From Nonomuraea coxensis DSM 45129 (lineage in GTDB: Bacteria; Actinomycetota; Actinomycetes; Streptosporangiales; Streptosporangiaceae), in NCBI RefSeq assembly GCF_019397265.1, contig NZ_CP068985.1, positions 3,824,501 to 3,888,500 on the forward strand: a stretch of 64,000 nucleotides of DNA, read 5' to 3'. How positions within the stretch are numbered: position 1 is the first letter of the stretch; each line of letters starts with the position of its first letter. A program made the translations under genes and the position numbers. The notes below the pieces were generated by a model. The model had not been told where the DNA came from and did not search any database. It saw only the letters and a program-made list of their open reading frames with translations. Of this stretch, positions 50,778 through 60,313 are shown piece by piece.

Positions 50778-52295
50778 TCAGAACCCGTCGCGCAGCTCCC
50801 GCTTCAGCACCTTCCCCGAGGCGTTCTTCGGCAGGGCCGCCACGAACGCCACCCGCTTCGGCGCCTTGAACGGCGCCAGGCGCTCCCGCAGGAACGCGAC
50901 CAGCTCCTCCTCGGTGAGCGAGGCCCCCTCGCGCACCACCACGGCGGCGGTCACCGCCTCGATCCACCGCTCGTCCGGCACCCCGAACACGGCCGCCTCC
51001 GCCACCGCCGGATGCTGGTAGATGGCCTCCTCGACCTCCCGGCTCGCCACGTTCTCGCCGCCGGTCTTGATCATGTCCTTCTTGCGGTCGACCACGGACA
51101 GGTAGCCGTCGGCGTCCATGACGCCGAGGTCGCCGCTGTGGAACCAGCCGCCGCGGAACGCCTCGGCGGTCTTCTCGGGGTCGTTCCAGTAGCCGAGCAT
51201 GGCGTGCGGGCTGCGGTGCACGATCTCGCCCACCACGCCGGGCGGCACCGGCCGGTCCTCGTCGTCGACGATCCTCGTCTCGACGTTCAGGGCGGGCCGG
51301 CCCGCCGAGCCGAGCCGGATGAGCTGCTCGTCGGGCCCGAGGATGGTGGCGACGGGCGCCATCTCGGTCTGGCCGTAGAAGTTGAACAGCCGCACCTGCG
51401 GCAGCCGCGCCGCGATCTCCTTCAGCACCTCCACCGGCATGATGGAGGCGCCGTAGTAGCCCTTGCGCAGCGACGACAGGTCGCGCCGGTCGAAGTCGGG
51501 GTGGCGCAGCAGGCCGATCCAGACCGTCGGCGGGCAGAACAGCTTGGTCGCCCGCTCGGCCTCCACGGCGGCGAGGATCGCGCCGGGGTCGGCGCCGGGC
51601 AGCACGATGTTGGTCGCCCCGAGGTAGATGCCGGGCGTCAGGAAGCAGTGGAGCTGGGCGCAGTGGTAGAGCGGCAGGGCGTGCACCTCGACGTCGTCGT
51701 GGCGCATCTCGCCGTCCACGACGCAGGTCACGTACTGGGCGATGAGGCCGCGGCTGGACAGCGTCGCGCCCTTGGGCCGCGACTCGGTGCCGCTGGTGTA
51801 CATGAGCTGGATCGGGTCGTCGTCGGCGATGTCGGCGGACGGCTCGCCGTCGTCGTCGTGCGCCTCCCACGCGGCGAAGGGCTCCCACCCCGCGTACGAG
51901 CCGATCACCCCGCGCACCCGCACCCGCTCGCCGGCCGCCGCCGCGGCCACCGGGGCCAGCGCCTCCTCCACGAGCAGCCCGATCGCGCCGGAGTGCTCCA
52001 GGATGTAGCCGACCTCGTCGGACTTCAGCATGAAGTTGATCGGCACGGAGACGGCCCCCAGCCGGGCCAGCGCGAAGTACGCGATCACGAACGCGTCGTT
52101 GTTGTGGCTGAGCACGGCGAACCTGTCGCCCTTGCCGACGCCCCGCGCGGCCAGGGCGTTGGCCACCCGGTTCACGGCGCGGTCGAGGTCGGCGTAGCTG
52201 TGCCGCCGGTCGCCGTGGACGAGGGCGGTCTTGGCGGGGTGACGGGCGGCCGAGCGCCGCAGCAGGTCACCGATGGCATGCCGGCGAGTGGTCAA
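50778..52295 (-). CDS. Acyl-CoA synthetase (AMP-forming)
   Basis: A 505-residue ANL-superfamily ligase that activates a carboxylic acid as acyl-AMP and then acyl-CoA. The phosphate-binding loop is MYTSGTESRPKGATLS; a usual threonine or glycine position is Glu. FNFYGQTEMAPVATIL, GWFHSGDLGVMDADGYLSVV, DRKKDMIKTGGENVASREVE and the C-terminal lysine in LPKNASGKVLKREL follow. It resembles fatty-acid or aromatic-acid CoA ligases, chain length unknown. The TTG start is set by GAGGGG seven bases upstream. It lies 39 bases after the adenylate cyclase gene on the same strand, so co-transcription is possible. Confidence 0.92.
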   Translation of the reverse strand: MTTRRHAIGDLLRRSAARHPAKTALVHGDRRHSYADLDRAVNRVANALAARGVGKGDRFAVLSHNNDAFVIAYFALARLGAVSVPINFMLKSDEVGYILEHSGAIGLLVEEALAPVAAAAAGERVRVRGVIGSYAGWEPFAAWEAHDDDGEPSADIADDDPIQLMYTSGTESRPKGATLSSRGLIAQYVTCVVDGEMRHDDVEVHALPLYHCAQLHCFLTPGIYLGATNIVLPGADPGAILAAVEAERATKLFCPPTVWIGLLRHPDFDRRDLSSLRKGYYGASIMPVEVLKEIAARLPQVRLFNFYGQTEMAPVATILGPDEQLIRLGSAGRPALNVETRIVDDEDRPVPPGVVGEIVHRSPHAMLGYWNDPEKTAEAFRGGWFHSGDLGVMDADGYLSVVDRKKDMIKTGGENVASREVEEAIYQHPAVAEAAVFGVPDERWIEAVTAAVVVREGASLTEEELVAFLRERLAPFKAPKRVAFVAALPKNASGKVLKRELRDGF

Positions 52296-52334
52296 GGGGC
52301 ACCCCTCAAAAGAGCAGAACGATGTTCGGTGATC

Positions 52335-53288
52335 CTAACCCCGCGTCACGGTGAACGGCGCGAGCTCGCCCAGCCCCCGCACCGACAGCCGGTTGACCTC
52401 GCGCAGCCGGAAGGCCCCGTCGCCCTCCAGCTCCTCGGCCATCTCCGGACCGGCCAGGATCGTTCCAGGGAGCGCCAGCGCGGTCAGCCGGCTGGCCAGG
52501 TTGACCGTGGTGCCGAACACGTCGCCCATCCGCCAGGTCACCGGTCCGGTGGCGAGCCCCACCCGCAGCTCCGGCATGCCCTTCGAGCGCGGGTGCTCCA
52601 CCAGTCGCAGCGCGATCTCGGCCGCCACGTGCGCCTTGTCGGCCACGAACAGCACCGAGTCGCCGAGCGTCTTGACCACCCGGCCGCCGCTGGAGGTGAC
52701 GATGTCGGCCGAGCGGCCCTCGAACCTGTCGATCAGCCGGGCCAGCTCGCTGCCGGTGATCTGCCTGCTCAGCCGGGTGAAGGCCACCAGGTCGGCGAAG
52801 CCCACCGACAGCCGCACGGCGCTCATGTCCTGCTCGGCGATGCGGCCCGCGGCCGCGGCGAGCTGCCGCTGCCAGGCGTAGACCAGCAGCCGCGCCAGGT
52901 CCGGCACCACCTTGCCGGCCCGCCGCCGCCAGGCCCTCGGCCGGTCGGCGAGCGGCACCCCGGCCTGGTCCAGCTCCTCCACGCCCAGCTCGGCCTGCGA
53001 CTCGGCGAGCCGCGCCGTGGCCCGGCCGAGCGAGCGGGCCAGCAGCAGCACGTGCTCCTCGTCGTAGAGGCCGGAGCTGACCATGCCGATCATGGTCTTC
53101 AGCGCCTCGACGTCGGAGTCGGTGAACTCCACGGCGTCGTCGGCCACGTTCGCGAAGCCGAGGGCGCGCCAGAACCGCCGCGCGCGATAGACCGGGACCC
53201 CCGCCATCTCGGCGACCTGGTGGCTGGTGTATCGGCGCGGCTCGCGCAGAAACGCCTCGATCAGCCCGTCCCCATCCACGCGCGCCAC
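52335..53288 (-). CDS. Class III adenylate cyclase with N-terminal regulatory domain
   Basis: A 317-residue nucleotide cyclase making cAMP. The N-terminal 150 residues are a helical regulatory region (VAEMAGVPVYRARRFWRALG, EFTDSDVEALKTMIGMVSSG) like that of mycobacterial Rv1264. The catalytic domain has the metal aspartates Asp166 (FADLVAFTRLS) and Asp210 (KTLGDSVLFV). It also has the substrate lysine in VVKTLGD, and Asn263 and Arg267 in GTTVNLASRL. GTG 53288 follows a TATGTT -10-like hexamer by six bases with no ribosome-binding site, suggesting a leaderless transcript. Confidence 0.9.
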   Translation of the reverse strand: MARVDGDGLIEAFLREPRRYTSHQVAEMAGVPVYRARRFWRALGFANVADDAVEFTDSDVEALKTMIGMVSSGLYDEEHVLLLARSLGRATARLAESQAELGVEELDQAGVPLADRPRAWRRRAGKVVPDLARLLVYAWQRQLAAAAGRIAEQDMSAVRLSVGFADLVAFTRLSRQITGSELARLIDRFEGRSADIVTSSGGRVVKTLGDSVLFVADKAHVAAEIALRLVEHPRSKGMPELRVGLATGPVTWRMGDVFGTTVNLASRLTALALPGTILAGPEMAEELEGDGAFRLREVNRLSVRGLGELAPFTVTRG

Positions 53289-53302
53289 GGGGGAAACATA
53301 AC
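53289..53302 (-). promoter_or_regulatory. Probable leaderless promoter of the adenylate cyclase gene
   Basis: Reading the minus strand, TATGTT ends six bases before the GTG start of the cyclase, the spacing expected for a -10 element feeding a transcript that begins at the start codon. There is no purine-rich ribosome-binding site. The -35 region was not identified. Confidence 0.45.
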
Positions 53303-53317
53303 ACCCTGTGGGGCAAA

Positions 53318-54061
53318 TCACTCCAGAAGCGCCCTTAGGGCGGCGCGTTCCTCTGCGGGAAGATGCCCCGCGTAGTAGTCGTACATCGACTGCCGGGTCA
53401 GCCGGGCGGCCAGCGGGCCGTCGCCGGCGCGCAGGGCGGCGATGACGTCCTCGTGGTGGGCGACGCTCCTGCGCATCAGCGCCTCCTGGTCCGGCGTCTG
53501 CGCGAGCTTGTCCTCGATGAGGCCGACCACGACCGCGCGGACCACGTCCGTGCAGACCTCGACGAGCTTGTTGCCGCCGGCCCGCGCCACCGCGTCGTGG
53601 AAGGCCACGTCGGCCGCGCCGAAACCGGCGCCGTCGGCCGCCTTCATGGCCTCCACGGCCGCCGCCATCTCCGCCAGGTGCTCCTCGGTGCGCCGGTGCG
53701 CGGCGAGCAGCACCGCCGCCGCGTCCATCACCATCCGGAACTGCACCAGCTCGCCCAGCGACAGCTCCGACACCCGGGCCAGCGTGGTCATCGACTTCTT
53801 CAGCGCGACGGGGGAGAACGGCAGCACCTCCGCGCCGTTGGGGTCGCCGGGCCGCGAGCGGACCAGGCCGCGCGCCTGCAGCACCCGCAGCGCCTCGCGC
53901 ACCGTGGAGCGGCTGACCGAGAACTGCACCATCAGCTCCCGCTCGCTCGGCAGCCGCTCGCCCGGGGTCAGCGCCCCGCTCTCCACGGCCTCCTCGATCT
54001 GCTCCACCACCCGCTCGTACGCCCGCACGGTGCGCACCGGCTCGAACCGCGGACCACCCAT
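53318..54061 (-). CDS. FadR-subfamily GntR transcriptional regulator
   Basis: A 247-residue regulator. The winged helix-turn-helix is at about residues 10-75 (GERLPSERELMVQFSVSRST, VREALRVLQARGLVRSRPGD). An FCD effector domain follows (LVQFRMVMDAAAVLLAAHR, DVAFHDAVARAGGN, SVAHHEDVIAALRAGD) with the usual Asp/His metal-binding positions. AAGGGGGC precedes ATG 54061. It diverges from the importer operon. The palindrome ACTGGTC-A-GACCAGT, which fits the TGGTnnnACCA core of FadR-type operators, lies 52 bases upstream and recurs before the SDR gene, so this protein probably controls the cluster. Confidence 0.92.
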   Translation of the reverse strand: MGGPRFEPVRTVRAYERVVEQIEEAVESGALTPGERLPSERELMVQFSVSRSTVREALRVLQARGLVRSRPGDPNGAEVLPFSPVALKKSMTTLARVSELSLGELVQFRMVMDAAAVLLAAHRRTEEHLAEMAAAVEAMKAADGAGFGAADVAFHDAVARAGGNKLVEVCTDVVRAVVVGLIEDKLAQTPDQEALMRRSVAHHEDVIAALRAGDGPLAARLTRQSMYDYYAGHLPAEERAALRALLE

Positions 54062-54090
54062 GGAGACGCCCCCTTGACCCGAACCGCCGC

Positions 54091-54103
54091 ACACTGGCAG
54101 TGT
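54091..54103. promoter_or_regulatory. Inverted repeat near the GntR promoter
   Basis: ACACT-GGC-AGTGT is a 5-3-5 inverted repeat 30 bases upstream of the regulator start and ten bases from the FadR-type operator. It may be a second or weaker binding site, or part of a promoter. Confidence 0.35.
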
Positions 54104-54112
54104 GCGTAGCCT

Positions 54113-54127
54113 ACTGGTCAGACCAGT
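54113..54127. promoter_or_regulatory. FadR-type operator, copy 1
   Basis: ACTGGTC-A-GACCAGT is a perfect 7-1-7 palindrome in the divergent region between the regulator and the importer operon, 24 bases before the binding-protein ATG. It fits the TGGTnnnACCA core bound by FadR-subfamily proteins. The 19-base string ACTGGTCAGACCAGTGCAC is repeated exactly at 63619-63637. Confidence 0.8.
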
Positions 54128-54151
54128 GCACTAGCCAGGAGGCTGCAAGAC

Positions 54152-55648
54152 ATGAGGCGCATCGGGATCTGGATCGCCGTGGGCGGTCTCCTGCTGAGCA
54201 CCGCCGCGTGCGGCGGCGGCTCCGGAGGCGGCTCGGGCACCGGGGGCACGCCCAAGGCCCAGTCGCTGTCGGTCGGTTTCGTCGCCGAGCCCGCGAACCT
54301 GGACTTCACCTCCACCGAGGGCGCCGCGATCCCGCAGGCGCTGCTCGTCAACGTCTACGAGGGCCTGGTCAAGCTCGACCAGGACGGCAAGATCGTCCCC
54401 CTGCTGGCCGAGAAGTGGGACGTCTCCGCCGACCGCAGGACCTACACCTTCACCCTCCGCCCCGGAGTGACGTTCAGCAGCGGCGCCCCGTTCACCGCCG
54501 ACGACGTCGTCTTCTCCCTCGACCGGGTCAGGACCGACTGGAAGCTCAAGATCAAGACCCAGCTCGACGTCGTCGACAAGGTAGAGAAGAAGGACGACGC
54601 GACCGTCGTCGTCACCCTCAAGCGCCCCAGCAACGGCTTCCTGTACGCGATGGCGACCAGGCTCGGCGCGATGTTCAGCCGCACCGGCGTCGCCGACCTG
54701 CCCAACAAGCCCGTCGGCACCGGCCCGTACGTGCTCGGCGAGTGGCGGCGCGGCGACTCGCTCCGGCTCGACGCCAACCCCTCCTACTGGGGGACGAAGC
54801 CGGCCCTGTCGTCGGTCACGCTGAAGTACTTCAAGGACGCCACGGCGATGAACAACGCGCTGCTCACCGGCGGCATCGACGTCATCTCCAGCGTCCAGGC
54901 CCCCGAGTCGCTGCAGCAGTTCGCCGACCCCGGCCGCTTCCAGGTCATCGAGGGCACCACCAACGGCGAGGTCGTGCTGTCCATGAACAACGGCCGCCCG
55001 CCGTTCAGTGACAAGAGCGTGCGCCAGGCCGTCCGGCACGCGATCGACCACAAGGCGCTGCTCGACACCGCCTGGGCCGGGCGCGGCCAGCTCATCGGCT
55101 CGATGACGCCCCCCACCGACCCCTGGTACGAGGACCGCACCGGCGACTACCCCTACGACCCGGCCAAGGCCAAGGAACTGCTCGGCGGCAAGACCTACAC
55201 CGTCAAGATGCGCATCCCCAACCTGCCGTACGCGGTGGCGAGCGCCCAGGTCGTCAAGTCGCAGCTCGCGCAGGTGGGCGTCACGGCCGACATCGAGCCG
55301 CTGGAGTTCCCCGCCCGCTGGCTCGACCAGGTGTTCACCAAGGGCGACTACGACTTGTCCATCATCAACCACGTCGAGCCCCGCGACATGGGCATCTTCG
55401 CCGACAAGTCCTACTACTTCCGCTACGACAACCCCGAGTTCGGCAAGCTCCTCGCCGCCGCCGACGAGGGCACCGAGCAGGAGCAGACCGACGACCTCAA
55501 GCAGGCCGCCAAGCTGCTGTCCGACGACGCCGCCGCCGACTGGCTCTTCCTGTTCCCCAACCTGATCGTGGCCAAGAAGGGCGTCACCGGCCTGCCGCAG
55601 AACGCCATCGCCGAGTCCTTCGACTTCACCGCGCTCGCCAAGCAGTGA
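54152..55648 (+). CDS. Peptide-type ABC substrate-binding lipoprotein
   Basis: A 498-residue family 5 solute-binding protein. The signal peptide ends in a lipobox (LSTAAC, Cys20) followed by a Gly/Ser linker. Family segments are LLVNVYEGLVKLDQDGKIVP, VSADRRTYTFTLRPGVTFSS, FTADDVVFSLDRV and KSVRQAVRHAIDHKALLDT. It captures the substrate of the Dpp-type importer outside the cell. It is the first gene of the operon that runs to 62828, with GGAGG upstream. Being regulated separately from general peptide transport, it probably binds a specific compound. Confidence 0.92.
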   Translation: MRRIGIWIAVGGLLLSTAACGGGSGGGSGTGGTPKAQSLSVGFVAEPANLDFTSTEGAAIPQALLVNVYEGLVKLDQDGKIVPLLAEKWDVSADRRTYTFTLRPGVTFSSGAPFTADDVVFSLDRVRTDWKLKIKTQLDVVDKVEKKDDATVVVTLKRPSNGFLYAMATRLGAMFSRTGVADLPNKPVGTGPYVLGEWRRGDSLRLDANPSYWGTKPALSSVTLKYFKDATAMNNALLTGGIDVISSVQAPESLQQFADPGRFQVIEGTTNGEVVLSMNNGRPPFSDKSVRQAVRHAIDHKALLDTAWAGRGQLIGSMTPPTDPWYEDRTGDYPYDPAKAKELLGGKTYTVKMRIPNLPYAVASAQVVKSQLAQVGVTADIEPLEFPARWLDQVFTKGDYDLSIINHVEPRDMGIFADKSYYFRYDNPEFGKLLAAADEGTEQEQTDDLKQAAKLLSDDAAADWLFLFPNLIVAKKGVTGLPQNAIAESFDFTALAKQ

Positions 55649-55655
55649 CCCCCGC

Positions 55656-56594
55656 ATGACCCTCTACCTGGTCAGACGCCTGGCGGTGCTGGTGGCGAGC
55701 ACCGCCGTGGCGGGGGTCGTCGTCTTCGCCTTCATGGCGCTGCTGCCGGGCGACCCGGCCGAGATCGCCCTCGGCGTCAACGCCACCCCCGAGGCCGTCG
55801 CCGAGCTGCGCGCCAGGTTCGGCACCGACCGGCCCCCGGCCGCGCAGTTCCTCGACTGGTTCGGCGGCCTCGCCCAGGGAGACTTCGGCACCTCCTACGT
55901 CTCCAGCGCCCCCATCGGCCCGCAGATCTCCGACCGGCTCGGCGTCACCGCCGTGCTCGTGCTCGGCGGCATGGCCGTCGCGCTGGCCGTCGCCGTCCCG
56001 CTCGGCACCTACGCGGCCGTCCACCACCGCGACCCGCTCGGCGCCGCCATCAGCGCCCTCAGCCAGGTCGGCATCGCCGTCCCCGCGTTCCTCGCGGGCA
56101 TCCTGCTGGTGTTCGTCTTCGCCGTACGGGCCCAGGCGCTGCCCTCGGGCGGCTACGTCCCGCTCGCCGAGGACCCGGTCGAGTGGCTGCGGAGCCTGCT
56201 GCTGCCGTGGCTGTCGCTCGGCCTCGTGCAGGGCGCCGTCCTGACCCGCTACGTGCGCAGCGCCGTCCTCGACGTCATGCGCGAGGACTACCTGCGCACC
56301 GCCCGCGCCAAGGGCCGGGGCCGCACCGGCGCGCTGTGGCGGCACGGCCTGCGCAACGCCTCCATCCCCGTCGTCACCGTGCTCGGGCTGCAACTGGCCA
56401 CGCTGCTCATCGGCGCGGTCGTGGTCGAGCGGGTCTTCGTCATCCCCGGGCTCGGCGACCTGCTGCTCAACGGCGTCGCCGGGCGCGACCTGCTGCTCGT
56501 CCAGGGCGTGGTGATGGTGCTGGTGGCGGCCGTGCTGCTGATCAACTTCGTGGTGGACGTCGCCTACCGCCTGCTCGACCCGAGGCTGCGATGA
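55656..56594 (+). CDS. Dipeptide-type ABC permease (DppB-like)
   Basis: A 312-residue permease with six membrane helices. The N-terminal FMALLPGDPAEIALGVNATP, the EAA loop RTARAKGRGRTGALWRHGLR and the C-terminal VVVERVFVIPGLGDLLLNGV are diagnostic of DppB/OppB. It starts seven bases after the binding-protein gene and ends in a 14-bp tandem duplication that contains the original overlap with the next gene. Confidence 0.93.
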   Translation: MTLYLVRRLAVLVASTAVAGVVVFAFMALLPGDPAEIALGVNATPEAVAELRARFGTDRPPAAQFLDWFGGLAQGDFGTSYVSSAPIGPQISDRLGVTAVLVLGGMAVALAVAVPLGTYAAVHHRDPLGAAISALSQVGIAVPAFLAGILLVFVFAVRAQALPSGGYVPLAEDPVEWLRSLLLPWLSLGLVQGAVLTRYVRSAVLDVMREDYLRTARAKGRGRTGALWRHGLRNASIPVVTVLGLQLATLLIGAVVVERVFVIPGLGDLLLNGVAGRDLLLVQGVVMVLVAAVLLINFVVDVAYRLLDPRLR

Positions 56595-56611
56595 GAGGGC
56601 TGCGATGAGAG
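56584..56611. repeat. 14-bp tandem duplication at the permease junction
   Basis: GGCTGCGATGAGAG occurs twice in perfect tandem (56584-56597, 56598-56611). Each copy holds an ATG. The first (56591) overlaps the preceding stop but reads only Met-Arg-Gly-Leu-Arg before a stop. The second (56605) is the functional start of the next permease. Confidence 0.9.
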
Positions 56612-57438
56612 GCCGGCTCAACGCGGGGCTCGTCGCCGGCGGCGCGCTCGTCGCCGTCGTGGTGCTGGCCGCGCTGGTGTCGTTCGTGTGGACGCCGTAC
56701 GACCCCACCCTCGTCGACGCCGCCGCCAAGCTCCACGAGCCCGGCGGCGGCCACCTGCTCGGCGCCGACAAGTTCGGCCGCGACACGCTCAGCCAGCTCA
56801 TGGTCGGCGCCCGCACCACCCTCTACGTCGGCATCGTCGCCGTCGGCATCGCCGCGCTGCTCGGCACGCCGCTCGGCGTGCTCGCCGGGATGACGCCGCA
56901 CGGCTGGCTGTCGGAGCTGGTCATGCGGGTCAACGACCTCGTCTTCGCCTTCCCCGCGCTGCTGCTGGCCGTCATGCTCGGCGCGGTCTACGGGGCGGGG
57001 ACGCTCACCGCGATGATCGCCATCGGGGTGGCCACGGTGCCCGCCTTCGCCCGGGTGGCCCGCGCCGCCACGCTCCAGGTCATGGTCACCGACTACGTCC
57101 TCGCCGCCCGCGCCGCCGGCCGCCGCGGCGGCGCCGTCGCGCTGCGGCACGTGCTGCCGAACATCTCCTCCGTGCTCATCGTCCAGGCGTCGGTGTCGTT
57201 CGCCATCGCCATCCTGGCCGAGGCGGCGCTGTCGTTCCTCGGCTTCGGCACCCGCCCGCCCACCCCCTCCTGGGGACGGATGCTCCAGGAGTCGCAGGAG
57301 CTGCTGTTCTCCACCCCGCGCCTCGCGCTGTGGCCGGGCCTGGCCATCGCGCTCGCCGTGCTCGGCTTCAACCTGCTCGGCGACGGCCTGCGCGACTTCC
57401 TCGACCCCAAGCTGAGGAGGATCCGTGCTGACGGTTGA
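56605..57438 (+). CDS. Dipeptide-type ABC permease (DppC-like)
   Basis: A 277-residue permease with six helices. LLGADKFGRDTLSQLMVGAR, VNDLVFAFPALLLAVMLGAV, the EAA region AARAAGRRGGAVALRHVLPN and LSFLGFGTRPPTPSWGRML identify DppC/OppC. Its start is the second ATG of the tandem duplication. The following ATPase gene begins inside its last codons. Confidence 0.93.
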   Translation: MRGRLNAGLVAGGALVAVVVLAALVSFVWTPYDPTLVDAAAKLHEPGGGHLLGADKFGRDTLSQLMVGARTTLYVGIVAVGIAALLGTPLGVLAGMTPHGWLSELVMRVNDLVFAFPALLLAVMLGAVYGAGTLTAMIAIGVATVPAFARVARAATLQVMVTDYVLAARAAGRRGGAVALRHVLPNISSVLIVQASVSFAIAILAEAALSFLGFGTRPPTPSWGRMLQESQELLFSTPRLALWPGLAIALAVLGFNLLGDGLRDFLDPKLRRIRADG

Positions 57439-58307
57439 CGGGCTCGGCGTCCGGGCCGGCTCCACCGAGCTGGTGCGCGAGGTGTCGTTCGCGATCGGGC
57501 CGGGCGAGCGGGTCGGGCTGATCGGCGAGTCAGGCTCCGGCAAGTCGCTGACCGCGCTGTCGCTCATGGGCCTGCTGCCCGAGGGCGTCACCGCCACCGG
57601 GCGCGCCACGCTCGCCGGCCGCGACCTGCTCGGCGTGCCCGAGAGGCGGCTCAAGCGGCTGCGCGGCCGGGACCTGTCGATGGTCTTCCAGGAGCCCATG
57701 ACCGCGCTCAACCCGCTCATGCGGATCGGCGCCCAGGTCGCCGAGGTCATGACCCTGCACGGCCGGGGCCGCCGCGAGGCCCGCGCCCGCGCCGTCGAAC
57801 TGCTCGGACGGGTACGGCTGCCCGAGCCCGAGCACCTCGCCCGCGCCTACCCCCACCAGCTCTCCGGCGGCCAGCGCCAGCGCGTCATGCTCGCCATCGC
57901 CCTCGCCAACGAGCCCGAGCTGCTCATCTGCGACGAGCCCACCACGGCGCTCGACGTCACCGTGCAGAAGCGGATGCTCGACCTCATCGCCGAGGTCGCG
58001 CCCGCGCTGCTGTTCATCACCCACGACCTCGCCGTGGTCGCCGCCGTCTGCGAACGGGTCCTCGTCATGTACGGCGGCCGCGTCGTCGAGTCCGGCCCCA
58101 TCCGCGAGGTGTTCACCCGGCCCCGCCACCGCTACACCGAAGGGCTGCTGGCCGCCTCCCGGCTCACCCCGCGCGGCACCCGCCTGCCCACCATCAGCGG
58201 CGGCGTCCCCGCGGCCGGGCACTTCCCGGACGGCTGCGTCTTCAGGAACCGCTGCCCGCACGCCGACGCGCAGTGCGAGACGGCCCCCGCGCTGACAGGA
58301 GAAGGCC

Positions 58308-59125
<818 letters not shown>

Positions 59126-59135
<10 letters not shown>

Positions 59136-60313
59136 TCGAGGTCGACGCCGCCGGAGTGGTGGAGTTCACGAGGGAGCTGGTGCGCGTCCCCAGCACCAAC
59201 GACCCCGGACGGCGCGAACGGGCCGCCGCCGAGCTCGTGGCGGCCAGGATGCGCGCGTGGGGCTGGGAGCCCGCCTGGTACGAGGTGGAGCCCGACCGGC
59301 CCAACGTGGTCGCCGTGGTCGAGGGCGGCGGCGGCGACGGGCCGACGCTCATGTTCGAGGGCCACACCGACGTCGTCACCGAGGGCGACCTGGCGGAGTG
59401 GACCGTCGACCCGTTCGGCGGCGAGATCCGCGACGGCCGGCTGTGGGGGAGGGGCAGCGCCGACATGAAGTCCGGCCTCGCCGCCACCCTGTACGCCACC
59501 CGCGCCCTGCAGCTCGCCGGCCCGTTCCCCGGCCGGATCAAGGTGTGCGCCCTGGCCGACGAGGAAGGGCTCATGATCGGCGCCCACCACTTCGTCGCCG
59601 AAGGGCTCGCCGCCGACGTGGACGGCGCCATCGTCGCCGAGCCCGAGGCCGGCGAGATCTGCGCCGTCGCCAAGGGCGCGCTGCGGCTGCGCGTGGACCT
59701 CACCGGCAAGATGGCGCACGGCGCCATGCCGCAGCACGGCCGCAACCCGATCGCCGCCGCGGGGCCGCTGCTCGTGGGGCTCGCCGAGCTGCAGGAGGAG
59801 CTGCAGCGGCGGCATCCGGCCCACGAGCACCTCGGCGAGGTCTACGTCACGCCGACCGTGCTGCGAGCCGGTTCGACGGCGCAGGTCAACGTCATCCCCG
59901 CCACCGCCTCCGTCTTCGTGGACGTGCGGACGGTGCCCGGCGTCGAGCACAAGGACGTCGCCGACCGGGTGTCCGCCCTCGCCTCCCGCGCCGCCCGCGA
60001 CGGGATCGCCGCCGAGGTGTCGGTGCTGGTGGACCGGCCGCCCGTGGACGTGCCCGTGACCGACCCGGTGGTGGCCGCGCTGGCCGCCGCCCACCGGGCG
60101 GTCACCGGGGAGGAGCCCGTGTACGGCGGGGTGCCCGGCTCGACCGACGGCACCGTGCTCACGCACTGGGGCGGCGTCCCGTCCGTCGTGTACGGGCCGG
60201 GCGGCAAGTGGATCGCCCACCAGGCCGACGAGTACGTGGAGATCGACGACATCGTCCGCTGTACCCGCGTCTTCGCCGAGGCGGCACGCCGGTTCCTCAC
60301 GGGCGGCCACTGA
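59126..60313 (+). CDS. M20 family metallopeptidase/deacylase
   Basis: A 395-residue di-zinc hydrolase of the ArgE/DapE/CPG2 family. Metal and catalytic residues are His80 and Asp82 (FEGHTDVV), Asp113 (GSADMKSG), the acid pair Glu146-Glu147 (ADEEG) and His near the end (WIAHQADEYV). A dimerisation domain begins near residue 185. It would cleave an amide, such as an N-acyl amino acid or a peptide. GTG 59132 is better spaced from GGAGG (59120-59124) than ATG 59126, so the exact start is open. It acts after the importer in the operon. Confidence 0.9.
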
